Positions 7,946 to 13,881 of a DNA stretch of 13,881 nucleotides are shown here, piece by piece. The notes under the pieces were generated by a model, which ran no database searches, was not told the DNA's origin, and saw only the letters and a list, made by a program, of their open reading frames with translations. Within the stretch, counting starts at the first letter, position 1. Each line of letters begins with the position of its first letter. Location of the stretch: NCBI GenBank assembly GCA_003551865.1, contig PUNU01000218.1, positions 1-13,881 of the forward strand, in the 5' to 3' direction. Both the position numbers and the translations under genes were made by a program. The DNA comes from Syntrophomonadaceae bacterium. Lineage in GTDB: Bacteria > Bacillota_D > Dethiobacteria > DTU022.

Positions 7946-8728
7946 GTGAGTAAAATAACCGTTGAAGAAAGAGGCCATATTCTTTTAATCGGAATCAACC
8001 GGCCCGAGAAGATGAACGCCTTTGATCCGGATATGTACATGCAGTTGGCCGAAGCCCTGGGCAGGCTTCATTACGACCGCGAACTCCGCTGCGGAATGCT
8101 GTTCGCCCACGGTGACCACTTTACTTCCGGCCTGGACATGGTCAAATGGGTGGAAGTATTCAGCACCGGGCAGTTCCCTGAACTGCCGGAAGGATTTTGT
8201 GATCCCCTGGGCCTGGATGAAAGCAGGAGGGTTGCTAAGCCCATGGTAACGGCCGTGCAGGGGATCTGCTATACCATCGGCCTGGAGTTGATGCTGACTA
8301 CCGATGTGCGGGTGGCCTCCCCGGATGCCCGTTTTGCCCAGATCGAAATAAAAAGAGGCATCTACCCGGTGGGCGGTGCAACAATGCGCCTACACGAAGA
8401 AATCGGCTGGAGCAACGCCATGCGCTACCTGCTGACAGGAGATGAAATCACCGCCGGAGAAGCACACCGCATGGGCCTGATCCAGGAGATAACCGCCCCG
8501 GGTGAACATTTCAACAGGGGCCTTGCCCTGGCAAATACCATCGCGGAACAGGCGCCGCTCGGCGTGCAGGCCACCCTGTGTTCAGCCCGCACAGCCCGCC
8601 ATGAGGGGCCAAAAGCGGCGCTTAAGCGCCTGCTACCGGATCTGCAGGAAATCATGAAAAGCGAAGACGCCCGGGAAGGAGTGCAGTCGTTTATCGAAAA
8701 ACGTAAAGCCCGGTTTAAGGGCATGTAG
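7946..8728 (+). CDS. Crotonase-family protein (enoyl-CoA hydratase-like)
   Basis: This 260-aa crotonase-fold protein is expected to act on an acyl-CoA thioester in the cytosol. The N-terminus (GINRPEKMNAFD, 16-27), the first oxyanion-hole segment (HFTSGLDM, 58-65) and the second (GICYTIGLELMLTTD, 106-120) are present. Both acid residues of true enoyl-CoA hydratases have counterparts: Glu114 in GLEL and Glu134 in AQIEI. A hydratase reaction is therefore possible, although isomerase, hydrolase or lyase activity cannot be excluded. A long segment between the oxyanion holes (VEVFSTGQFPELPEGFCDPLG) gives the active site an individual character. The GTG start has AGGAGG at 8 nt. It is the last gene of the lactate cluster, 57 nt after lctP, and its role there is not obvious. 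Confidence 0.82.
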   Translation: MSKITVEERGHILLIGINRPEKMNAFDPDMYMQLAEALGRLHYDRELRCGMLFAHGDHFTSGLDMVKWVEVFSTGQFPELPEGFCDPLGLDESRRVAKPMVTAVQGICYTIGLELMLTTDVRVASPDARFAQIEIKRGIYPVGGATMRLHEEIGWSNAMRYLLTGDEITAGEAHRMGLIQEITAPGEHFNRGLALANTIAEQAPLGVQATLCSARTARHEGPKAALKRLLPDLQEIMKSEDAREGVQSFIEKRKARFKGM

Positions 8729-8736
8729 TGGGACAG

Positions 8737-8991
8737 TTAAAAATGAACTTTAAAAGCTTTACAGGTCAGTTCGATCACTTCTACTTCAAAAAAAATGCTT
8801 TCACCATCATTTCTTTGCAACCCGTAACTGCCGAAATCGGAATGATTGAGCCCCCCGGCTTCGATAAATCGGGCGTTATAGGGCAGGTTTGATTTTGCCT
8901 CTTCATAGTTTTCACGGTTAATGAACATATCTGTTGTGCCCATGATTGATACAACCACGCCGTTAAAATCGAGCAAATTTTTTAAATCTCT
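8737..8991 (-). pseudogene. Remnant of an alpha/beta hydrolase, C-terminal part only
   Basis: About 85 codons on the minus strand look like the last part of an alpha/beta hydrolase (dienelactone hydrolase-like group). They begin around DLKNLLDFNGVVVSIMGTTD, continue with NYEEAKSNLPYNARFIEAGG, and include LNHSDFGSYGLQRNDGES, which resembles the family's GGNHAQFGSYGPQxGD block with the catalytic histidine. The nucleophile half is missing. The frame stays open upstream only to a stop at 9031-9033, with no ribosome binding site or start. I read it as a gene remnant facing the crotonase gene tail to tail. A short functional ORF from the TTG at 8976 is unlikely. Confidence 0.6.
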
Positions 8992-9130
8992 TCCCGCACA
9001 TCTACAAATGTTTGAAACGCTTCCAACGCCTTATTTGCTTTCATTATCTTAAAAATCTTTTAGTTGCTGGAAATAGTAATTATTGCACAGCCTGACTTCC
9101 TCTCGCTTCATTATAAACCAGCTCACAAAC

Positions 9131-9160
9131 TTGTTTCATCAACTAAAGCCGTGGTATTAT
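9131..9160 (+). promoter_or_regulatory. Candidate promoter of the lipoprotein gene
   Basis: TTGTTT (9131-9136) and TATTAT (9155-9160) are 18 nt apart, which would start transcription near 9167. That is just upstream of the palindrome at 9171-9189 and about 40 nt upstream of the start codon. Confidence 0.5.
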
Positions 9161-9170
9161 TGCTCCAATA

Positions 9171-9189
9171 GTTAAGAATATTTCTTAAC
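9171..9189. promoter_or_regulatory. Perfect 19-bp palindrome, operator candidate
   Basis: GTTAAGAATATTTCTTAAC has perfect 8-bp arms around TAT. It lies between the predicted transcription start and the ribosome binding site of the lipoprotein gene, a position where a bound repressor would block transcription. The regulator is not identifiable from the window. Confidence 0.5.
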
Positions 9190-9208
9190 AAAAACCAAGA
9201 GAGGACGG

Positions 9209-10009
9209 GTGCGAAAAGTGAAAAAAGGTTTGAGTTTGTTGGTTTTTATAATGGCGGTTTTAATGGCTGCCGTCTACGGATGCGGAGTGGCTGAGGAAGA
9301 CCCCGATGCGGTTGATGAACTAACCGAGCTCGAAGAAGAAGCTCCGGTTGAAGAAATTGATGTTGAAGAAGAAGTCGAAGTGGCAGAAGATACCGGGGAA
9401 GTACTTTTTGAAACCGATCACTGGGTGGCTCCGGATACCTACCAGGAGTTTGTAGCCATGATTAAAGAAATCCAGTACAGCGTGGGAGAAGTCGGAGGGG
9501 AAAGAATCAATATAAACTATAACCATTTAGGGACGGAAGAAGTCGACGGAGTCCAAACAGACAAGATAGAGTTTGGCATTGAAGGAGAAGGTAGTTTCAC
9601 AATGTGGATAGATGGAGACGGCGAGTTCAGGCGCCTGCTAACTAATGGCGAAGAAATTCAAGCTGAAACAGCTCAAATGATTACCGCCTCGATGATGTCA
9701 ATGGTGATGGTGCCATTTCACCAGGTTGAAGCTTATAATATCGCAGATCTTGGAAGAGAACCCGTACCCGGCGTAACTCACAAGCACATCGGTACCGAAA
9801 CGGCAGCCTTCGGCGAGCTTTCCGCCACTGTTCACAGTTTTGAATTTAGCGTGGAACCGCCTGCCGTCCCGGAAGGGGAATCAGGCTCAGCCATTATACG
9901 GATCGCAGACTTTGGAGACTTCCAGATGGCTACCGGCTGGGAAGTCTATGACAGCGACGGCGAGAGTTTTATCGGCGAATTTGTGGTAGAAAAAATAATC
10001 CTGCGTTAA
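9209..10009 (+). CDS. Predicted lipoprotein with an acidic linker, function unknown
   Basis: This 266-aa protein starts with a lipoprotein signal: basic MRKVKKG, a hydrophobic stretch, and lipobox VYGC with Cys25 (Tyr at -2 is less usual). Residues about 28-64 are a very acidic linker rich in Glu and Asp. The rest (about 66-266) looks like a secreted beta-rich domain with alternating segments (ININYNHLGTEEVDGVQTDK, FTMWIDGDGEFRRL, SATVHSFEFS, FVVEKIILR at the end). The protein would be tethered outside the membrane. I recognise no family with certainty. LolA/LppX-like lipid-binding folds and other extracellular beta sheets are possible. The GTG at 9209 has GAGAGGA only 3-4 nt away. A second GTG at 9218 is about 12 nt from it, so the exact start is uncertain. 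Confidence 0.75.
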   Translation: MRKVKKGLSLLVFIMAVLMAAVYGCGVAEEDPDAVDELTELEEEAPVEEIDVEEEVEVAEDTGEVLFETDHWVAPDTYQEFVAMIKEIQYSVGEVGGERININYNHLGTEEVDGVQTDKIEFGIEGEGSFTMWIDGDGEFRRLLTNGEEIQAETAQMITASMMSMVMVPFHQVEAYNIADLGREPVPGVTHKHIGTETAAFGELSATVHSFEFSVEPPAVPEGESGSAIIRIADFGDFQMATGWEVYDSDGESFIGEFVVEKIILR

Positions 10010-10025
10010 AAAGTGAACACCGGGA

Positions 10026-10067
10026 AAGGCGGACGTTGCTAAATATAAATGATGACAAGTCCGCCTT
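10026..10067 (+). terminator. Hairpin after the lipoprotein gene
   Basis: AAGGCGGAC (10026-10034) pairs perfectly with GTCCGCCTT (10059-10067) around a 24-nt AT-rich loop, 17 nt after the stop codon. There is no following T tract, so it is at best a weak or processing-type terminator. Confidence 0.4.
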
Positions 10068-10166
10068 CCAGTCACTTGCCGCCGCCAGAAACCTTCCGCT
10101 GGTTGCTAAAAATCTAGGTGATTAATCCAGTTTTTTGCCGGCGAACATTAACCGGGAGGGGTCAAG

Positions 10167-10523
10167 TTGAGTTTTGAAGGCTCGATTGTGTTTTTTGGAA
10201 TATCCGATATGACAGCAACAGACAGTTTTTACCGCGAAAACTTGAAACTTGAACTTTACAAGGACCAGGGCTTGTGTCGGATTTACAGAGTCCCGGGCGG
10301 CGGGATAATCGGTTTTTGCACCCATATGGAGGTAACCAACCGGGGCAAAAGCCCCATTTTGACCTTTCTTTCAGAAGACGTGGACGGCTGGCACAGCTAT
10401 TTAAAAAAAATGGGCGTCAAAATGGAAAGCGGGCCTAAGGTTAATCCTCGTTTTAATATTTATCACTTCTTCCTAACCGATCCGGATGGCTATACTGTCG
10501 AGATCCAGCGCTTTTTGGAGTAA
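10167..10523 (+). CDS. VOC-fold (glyoxalase/bleomycin resistance/dioxygenase superfamily) protein
   Basis: This 118-aa single-domain VOC protein shows the paired beta-alpha-beta-beta-beta pattern: IVFFGISDMTATDSFYREN at the N-terminus (7-25), LTFLSEDVDGWHSYLKKMG in the middle (65-83), and YHFFLTDPDGYTVEIQRF at the end (99-116). Family metal ligands are only partly kept. The histidine usual near the first strand is replaced (IVFFG), while His100 and Glu112 are present. Metal binding and any enzymatic role are therefore uncertain. Non-catalytic binding members are also common. The TTG start at 10167 has GGGAGG 7 nt upstream and gives the expected N-terminus. It stands alone between two intergenic regions. 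Confidence 0.75.
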   Translation: MSFEGSIVFFGISDMTATDSFYRENLKLELYKDQGLCRIYRVPGGGIIGFCTHMEVTNRGKSPILTFLSEDVDGWHSYLKKMGVKMESGPKVNPRFNIYHFFLTDPDGYTVEIQRFLE

Positions 10524-10533
10524 TTATGAACAT

Positions 10534-10574
10534 AGCAAGGGGACGCGTAGCAAGGGGACGGGGTACCTGCTACA
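10534..10574 (+). repeat. Repeat A3, solo copy with a duplicated left half
   Basis: 10548-10574 equals the core of repeat A1 except for one base (GTAGCAAGG instead of GTAGCAGGG). Directly upstream, TAGCAAGGGGACG (10534-10546) is a second copy of its left half in direct orientation. It starts 11 nt after the VOC gene stop and no inverted partner is nearby. Confidence 0.7.
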
Positions 10575-10657
10575 GTTTAAGGCGGTTTGGCGCCTGCTCC
10601 TGCAAGCCGGCGCCGAGGGCCTCATCTCTTGTATGGCTCCAAACTGAATGTTAAAGA

Positions 10658-11038
10658 TTGCTTGTGGCACACTCCCCGTCACTCTGCTGCGTTACAAATT
10701 ATTTCAATCAAATGAAAAAAGCCCTGGATCTGATCAAGGAAATATATCCCCCGCAGCAATTGAAAGAAACCAATTATAACCTAATACCCCTATTTTACAG
10801 CCTCTTTTGTGCCATTTACCATTACCTCTTTGGAATAAACAATTTTGACGACCGGAGAAACCTTGAGCAGTGAAATGATGTTAAAAGCACAAAAGCTAAA
10901 CTGGACCAGTTCAGCTTGCAGTATGACCGAGAAGATCGGGGCATGAAAGAATTTCTGGAGGCTTGCAGAAGATCAACCACCGAGCAGGCACCACGCAGGT
11001 TGATAGCTAAAGTGCTGTGTGATGTGATAACAGGCTAA
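10658..11038 (+). pseudogene. Decayed C-terminal fragment, possibly of a DUF262-family protein
   Basis: One reading frame runs for 127 codons with a single in-frame TGA at 10871-10873. Before it comes YFNQMKKALDLIKEIYP and NLIPLFYSLFCAIYHYLFG; after it comes KLDQFSLQYDRED and MKEFLEACRRSTTEQAPRRL, ending at TAA. The FYSLFCAIYH block and the A-RRSTT-E-x-R pattern near the end resemble the C-terminus of DUF262 proteins (the family of GmrS-type restriction subunits). There is no ribosome binding site, and the frame is closed upstream by a TAA at 10652-10654. It is most likely the tail of a lost gene. The family call is from memory of motifs and is moderate. Confidence 0.45.
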
Positions 11039-11091
11039 ATAATCTTTAAATAAACCACCGGTTGATCGGGCAAACCAATTTAAAGTGTCTG

Positions 11092-11131
11092 GGGGTCAGG
11101 TTTTAAAATATTATCTATAAAACCTGACCCC
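11092..11131. repeat. Palindromic repeat B1 (CCTGACCCC family)
   Basis: GGGGTCAGGTTTTA (11092-11105) pairs perfectly with TAAAACCTGACCCC (11118-11131) around a 12-nt AT loop. It lies 18 nt beyond the stop of the serine hydrolase gene on the minus strand and could end that transcript, though no U tract follows. A related element at 13464-13507 shares CCTGACCCCAC and a following CTTAAGCC. Confidence 0.65.
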
Positions 11132-11149
11132 ACTTAAGCCTTTTCAACC

Positions 11150-12554
11150 TCAATTAATACTCTCTAAAACCATCAGGGCAAAGGTTTCTTTATCCCAGAG
11201 CTCTTCATCATGAGTAACCCCAAGCCGTACAATGACAAGATCATGCTCGGGAAAGACAAAAACATTCTGCTGATCGAAGCCGCTCATGTAATACATTGTT
11301 ACCGGCAGTCTTTCAAAGATTCGGTCTTCCGGCAACAGTTTTTCAGGATCATCCGGGTTAAGCCATATCTGGGCCCCGTAAGTACCGCGAGATGGAAGAG
11401 AAGGGGTTGTCATGTATTCGACCCATCCCTCCGGAAGAAGCGGCCGGCCGTCCACTACTCCGTCATCAAGCATAAACTGGCCCACCCGTGCCCAGTCTCT
11501 TGCCGAAGCATACATATAGCTGGAACCGACGGGGCAGCCTGATGCGTCAGGCTCAAAAACTGCCGTCGACATTCCGAGCGGCCTGTACATCCTGTCCATG
11601 ATGTAATTGTGGATGTCTTGTAACTCTCCACCTGATTCCTCCATCAATATTTTCATCAAGATATTGGTGGTGCCGCTCGAGTAATAAAAGTGCTCTCCCG
11701 GCTCATGGCTTAGCGGTTTGTTTGCCGCAAAATCAGCCATAGAGCGGCTCTCATACAGCATACTTGTAGCATCGGCAAAGGGAGCATAAACCTCTTCGAA
11801 GTCAAGCCCCGTAGTCATCCGCAGTAAATGGTTAAGCGTTATGTCTCCCCTGGGATCGCCATCTTCTTTCCATAAAGCGACAGGCGCCGGCTGCTCTGTT
11901 TCCAGAAGGCCGTCTTTTCCCATCATACCGGCAAGAAGACCGGTTACGGTTTTAGCCATGGACCAGCCCGGCAAAGGGGTCATGGGATCAATTCCGGGGG
12001 CGTATCTTTCGGCGATTAAACTGCCATCATAAGCAACAGCCACGGCCCGGGTCTGCAACCCGCCGCCCTCTGGTTCGGTGAAGGCAAAATCGATTGCTTG
12101 CTCCAGCCTGTCTCCGTCAACGGACGGGGGTAAATTTTCGGTATCGACAAAATCACCCCGGGGCCAGATCTCGGCTGAACTATTGGCAAACCGGGGGGGC
12201 ACAGCCCCGTTACCTCTCTTTCAACATCACCGCCGATAAGAAGCGTACTGCCCAGACCTTCACGGTACACGGCGGTCTTTTCATGAAAAAGCCCGAGCCT
12301 CTTTGATGTAACTGTTTTCTCATCATAGTCAACGCTGCTTGTTATCAACCGAAAAAGAACATTGCCCGGGCGAATATCCTCTTCGAAAGTTTCTTCTTCT
12401 CCTCTGCCCGTTAAAAAATGCTTGAGCATGAATATTTGGCAGTGTAGCCGGTGCCGATGGGAAGAGCAAGATAAATATAATAGGCGGCAGCTCCGAAACC
12501 AAGAATAAAAAGAACCAGCACTACTTTTAAAAGCTTGGATGTTTTACTCCGCAT
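11150..12554 (-). pseudogene. Beta-lactamase-fold serine hydrolase, broken by two homopolymer frameshifts
   Basis: Three frames together spell one protein of about 468 aa. Frame 1 starts at the ATG 12552-12554 (GGAGG 6 nt upstream) with a membrane anchor (LLKVVLVLFILGF) and LALPIGTGYTAKYSCSSIF. A six-T run (12413-12418) then leads to TAA. Frame 2 continues with LTGRGEEETFEEDIRPGN to VTGLCPP. A seven-C run (12193-12199) shifts to frame 3, which runs to the stop. Adding one base at each run restores the frame. Frame 3 has the catalytic SMAK (after PLPGW), the Tyr motif YYSSGTTN, and a C-terminal VFPEHDLVIVRLG; the usual GHDGQ block reads GFDQQ. The family includes esterases and 6-aminohexanoate-dimer hydrolases. 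Either a real pseudogene or two sequence errors. Confidence 0.8.
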
Positions 12555-12575
12555 AAGATACCTCCGTCTGCACGA

Positions 12576-12770
12576 TTAAGATTGATGTCGATGAAAACCT
12601 CCGGCAACCATGAATAGGATTATCCCTATACCGAAAAAAGTAACATTTACAGGACAGGGAAAAGGCCAGGCAGGGTTTACAAAGTTAGGATAGCCCATTA
12701 TGGTGGTAATACCGTCAAACACAAAAATGATTGCACAAATAAGAACGATGATCTTTGAAACAAGCAGCAT
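12576..12770 (-). CDS. Small two-helix membrane protein, 64 aa
   Basis: I place the start at the ATG 12768-12770, which has AGGAGG (12781-12786) 10 nt upstream. An upstream in-frame ATG at 12839 overlaps the -10 box and cannot be used from that promoter. The product has two hydrophobic segments (LLVSKIIVLICAIIFVFDG and VTFFGIGIILFMVAGG) separated by a loop with YPNFVNPAWPFPCP, then HRHQS. No family is recognised. It ends 21 nt before the start of the serine hydrolase gene and shares the promoter at 12835-12864, so the two form one unit. Confidence 0.6.
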   Translation of the reverse strand: MLLVSKIIVLICAIIFVFDGITTIMGYPNFVNPAWPFPCPVNVTFFGIGIILFMVAGGFHRHQS

Positions 12771-12834
12771 TTTAATATTGCCTCCTGTCAGATGTGGATA
12801 ACTATAGGGCAAAGGATGCGCTATATTTGAAACA

Positions 12835-12864
12835 ATCATAGCAATTTTCTAACATTCATGTCAA
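12835..12864 (-). promoter_or_regulatory. Promoter of the small membrane protein/serine hydrolase unit
   Basis: TTGACA (12859-12864) and TATGAT (12835-12840) are 18 nt apart on the minus strand, with an extended -10 TGC. The spacer end and -10 share AGAAAATTGCTAT with the promoter at 639-668, at the same 18-nt spacing. Confidence 0.75.
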
Positions 12865-13101
12865 CAGGCCGGTCCCTCTGCCTTCTCTGGGAATACCGAT
12901 AAGCTCATTCAACCTGTATCCAGCCAAAAGGTTAGCTCAGTCCTTTCTCAAGCTATACCGGGTGAAACTGTTTTTATACTGCACTGAAAGTTTGGTTGGA
13001 GTGAATAATCAATATGCAAATTGCATTTAATCAACTGATGCAAAATTTTAAGGCCCGGCCCCGCATCCCAAGGCCTGACAGTACTTTATCTATGCCGTTT
13101 A
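12865..13101. other. Intergenic region without a gene
   Basis: Nothing with a ribosome binding site is seen. It holds a short palindrome ATGCAAATTGCAT (13014-13026) and a weak AGGCC/GGCCT stem (13051-13055 with 13072-13076) that, read on the minus strand, lies 3' of the acylphosphatase gene and is followed by TTAAAATTTT, so it could be a weak terminator. Confidence 0.4.
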
Positions 13102-13371
13102 TTATATAATGCTAAACCTTGTAAATTCCCCTGTGGGCTCTTCCCATTTTTCTTGAGTTTCTTCGACCCGGGCCGCGGGAGGACCGATTTCACACCACTG
13201 TATGTATTCATTTATTTTTTCTTCCTCACCTTCTACAACTGTCTCCACTGTTCCGTCAGGCATGTTTTTTACCCAGCCGGACAACCCCAGCTCATGAGCT
13301 TTTTGCCGGGCAAAAGCTCGAAAATTGACTCCCTGGACCAGGCCATAAATTTTTAGATGAAGCCGTTTCAT
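13102..13371 (-). CDS. acyP: Acylphosphatase
   Basis: This 89-aa cytosolic acylphosphatase hydrolyses carboxyl-phosphate anhydrides such as acetyl phosphate or 1,3-bisphosphoglycerate. The signature GLVQGVNFRAFA contains the phosphate-binding Arg18, and GWVKNMPDGTVE contains the catalytic Asn36. GPPAARVEE near residues 63-71 is also typical, as is the total length. An AAGGGGAG ribosome binding site lies 9 nt before the ATG, and a promoter is visible upstream. It appears to be a single-gene unit with a long gap downstream. Confidence 0.93.
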   Translation of the reverse strand: MKRLHLKIYGLVQGVNFRAFARQKAHELGLSGWVKNMPDGTVETVVEGEEEKINEYIQWCEIGPPAARVEETQEKWEEPTGEFTRFSII

Positions 13372-13419
13372 ATCAGTTTGCTCCCCTTAACTGCCATATG
13401 GTAAGTCATGCTTTTTTTT

Positions 13420-13448
13420 ACTCTAACATTCGACTGTTTTTGAGTCAA
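13420..13448 (-). promoter_or_regulatory. Promoter of the acylphosphatase gene
   Basis: On the minus strand TTGACT (13443-13448) and TAGAGT (13420-13425) are 17 nt apart, about 50 nt upstream of the start codon. The -35 is good and the -10 moderate. Confidence 0.5.
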
Positions 13449-13463
13449 CAAAACTGAAGCTTA

Positions 13464-13507
13464 CAGGTACCCACGTCTTGATTTTTAAAATTTCGAGACC
13501 TGACCCC
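13464..13507. repeat. Palindromic repeat B2 (CCTGACCCC family, partial)
   Basis: An imperfect inverted repeat, GTCTTGA with TTCGAGAC (13475-13499), has an AT-rich centre. It is followed by CTGACCCC and ends 5 nt before the stop of the CPBP gene on the minus strand. Its left end reads CAGGTACCCACGTC, which resembles part of repeat A. It is related to B1 at 11092-11131 and likewise sits just 3' of a minus-strand gene. Confidence 0.55.
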
Positions 13508-13512
13508 ACCCC

Positions 13513-13881
13513 TTAAGCCAAGAGGAATGTTGCCATAATTGCAAGACCGACGGTCACAACATTGCTTATGCTGTGCATCATCATGGGATAAATGACGCTC
13601 CCGGTCTTTTCATAGCAATCACCATAAATGATCCCCAGTATAATAGAGAGGAGCACCTGGAACAAATTATAATTGAGCATAAAAGGATCAAAAGAAAAAC
13701 TAACATGGGCCAAACCGAAAATGACTGCAGCAATGAGATTGGCATAACTTATCTTCCTTTTTAAAAACCGGCCTCTAACCGCCAGCGCCAGCATAGTGAT
13801 GGCAAAAGCCCTGAAAATGATCTCTTCCGACGGGCCGGACAATAAGAGCTGAAAGCCCATTTGCCCAAAGATATTGGTGGC
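13513..13881 (-). CDS. CPBP-family intramembrane metalloprotease, N-terminus cut off by the window edge
   Basis: The visible 122 C-terminal residues carry the three CPBP/Abi motifs: SEEIIFRAF (the EExxxR motif), FGLAHVSF (second motif, His) and MMMHSISNV (third motif, His and Asn), set in hydrophobic segments. These form the proposed metal site of intramembrane CAAX-type and bacterial CPBP proteases. The frame stays open to the right edge (ATNIFGQMGFQ), so the start lies outside. Substrate cannot be told. Family members act in protein processing or bacteriocin self-protection. The C-terminus ends in IMATFLLA, directly before repeat B2. Confidence 0.85.
   Translation of the reverse strand, partial: ATNIFGQMGFQLLLSGPSEEIIFRAFAITMLALAVRGRFLKRKISYANLIAAVIFGLAHVSFSFDPFMLNYNLFQVLLSIILGIIYGDCYEKTGSVIYPMMMHSISNVVTVGLAIMATFLLA

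Noticed and set aside
12193..12418. Programmed ribosomal frameshifting in the serine hydrolase gene
   Set aside because: Neither run has a canonical slippery heptamer with an obvious stimulatory structure, and two successive programmed shifts in such an enzyme would be unusual; indels or sequence errors are simpler.
12941..12975. AGGTTAGCTCAGT-like string resembling a tRNA D-arm
   Set aside because: No matching acceptor, anticodon or T-arm with the GGTTCRANYCC pattern can be laid out around it, so no tRNA is called.
1..13881. CRISPR arrays, rRNA genes or complete insertion sequences
   Set aside because: No regularly spaced direct repeats, no rRNA-like stretches and no transposase coding sequence were found on either strand.

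Overview
The window looks like a chromosomal segment of an anaerobic Bacillota (Clostridia, of the Peptococcaceae, syntroph or acetogen type). The evidence is strong AGGAGG-type ribosome binding sites with ATG, GTG and TTG starts, Rnf-type electron-transfer proteins, and a lactate gene set ordered like part of the Acetobacterium lct operon. This placement is inference from gene content. No ribosomal or other marker gene is present.

Layout. The left edge (1-526, minus) holds the N-terminal part of an LsrF-like class I aldolase/thiolase with a clear promoter. A divergent plus-strand block follows. First comes an rnfD-like/rnfC-like pair (876-3180) that overlaps by 8 nt. Next is a doublet of inverted palindromic repeats (3206-3348). 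Then come a GlcD/LctD-type FAD 2-hydroxyacid dehydrogenase, a LarA-type nickel-pincer lactate racemase, an LctP lactate permease and a crotonase (3364-8728). From 8737 to 11038 the DNA is accessory. It holds a remnant of an alpha/beta hydrolase, a lipoprotein gene behind a promoter with a perfect palindrome, a VOC-fold protein, another copy of the palindromic repeat, and a decayed fragment that may come from a DUF262 protein. From 11150 to the right edge everything real is on the minus strand: a serine hydrolase gene broken by two homopolymer frameshifts, a 64-aa membrane protein upstream of it in the same unit, an acylphosphatase, and a truncated CPBP-family membrane protease.

How the genes may work together. 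The permease, racemase and FAD dehydrogenase form a coherent route: import lactate or a similar 2-hydroxyacid, interconvert its enantiomers, and oxidise it to the 2-oxoacid. In Acetobacterium the matching dehydrogenase passes electrons to an EtfAB partner. No etfAB is visible here. Instead an orphan RnfC/RnfD pair lies directly upstream, without RnfA, B, E or G, and its RnfD-like subunit lacks the threonine that normally carries covalent FMN. An unusual membrane electron outlet for hydroxyacid oxidation is the most interesting hypothesis in the window, but it rests on adjacency.

Two families of small palindromic repeats (one built around GGGGACGGGGTACC, one around CCTGACCCC) sit between genes. 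The A family includes a REPIN-like inverted pair between rnfC and the dehydrogenase.
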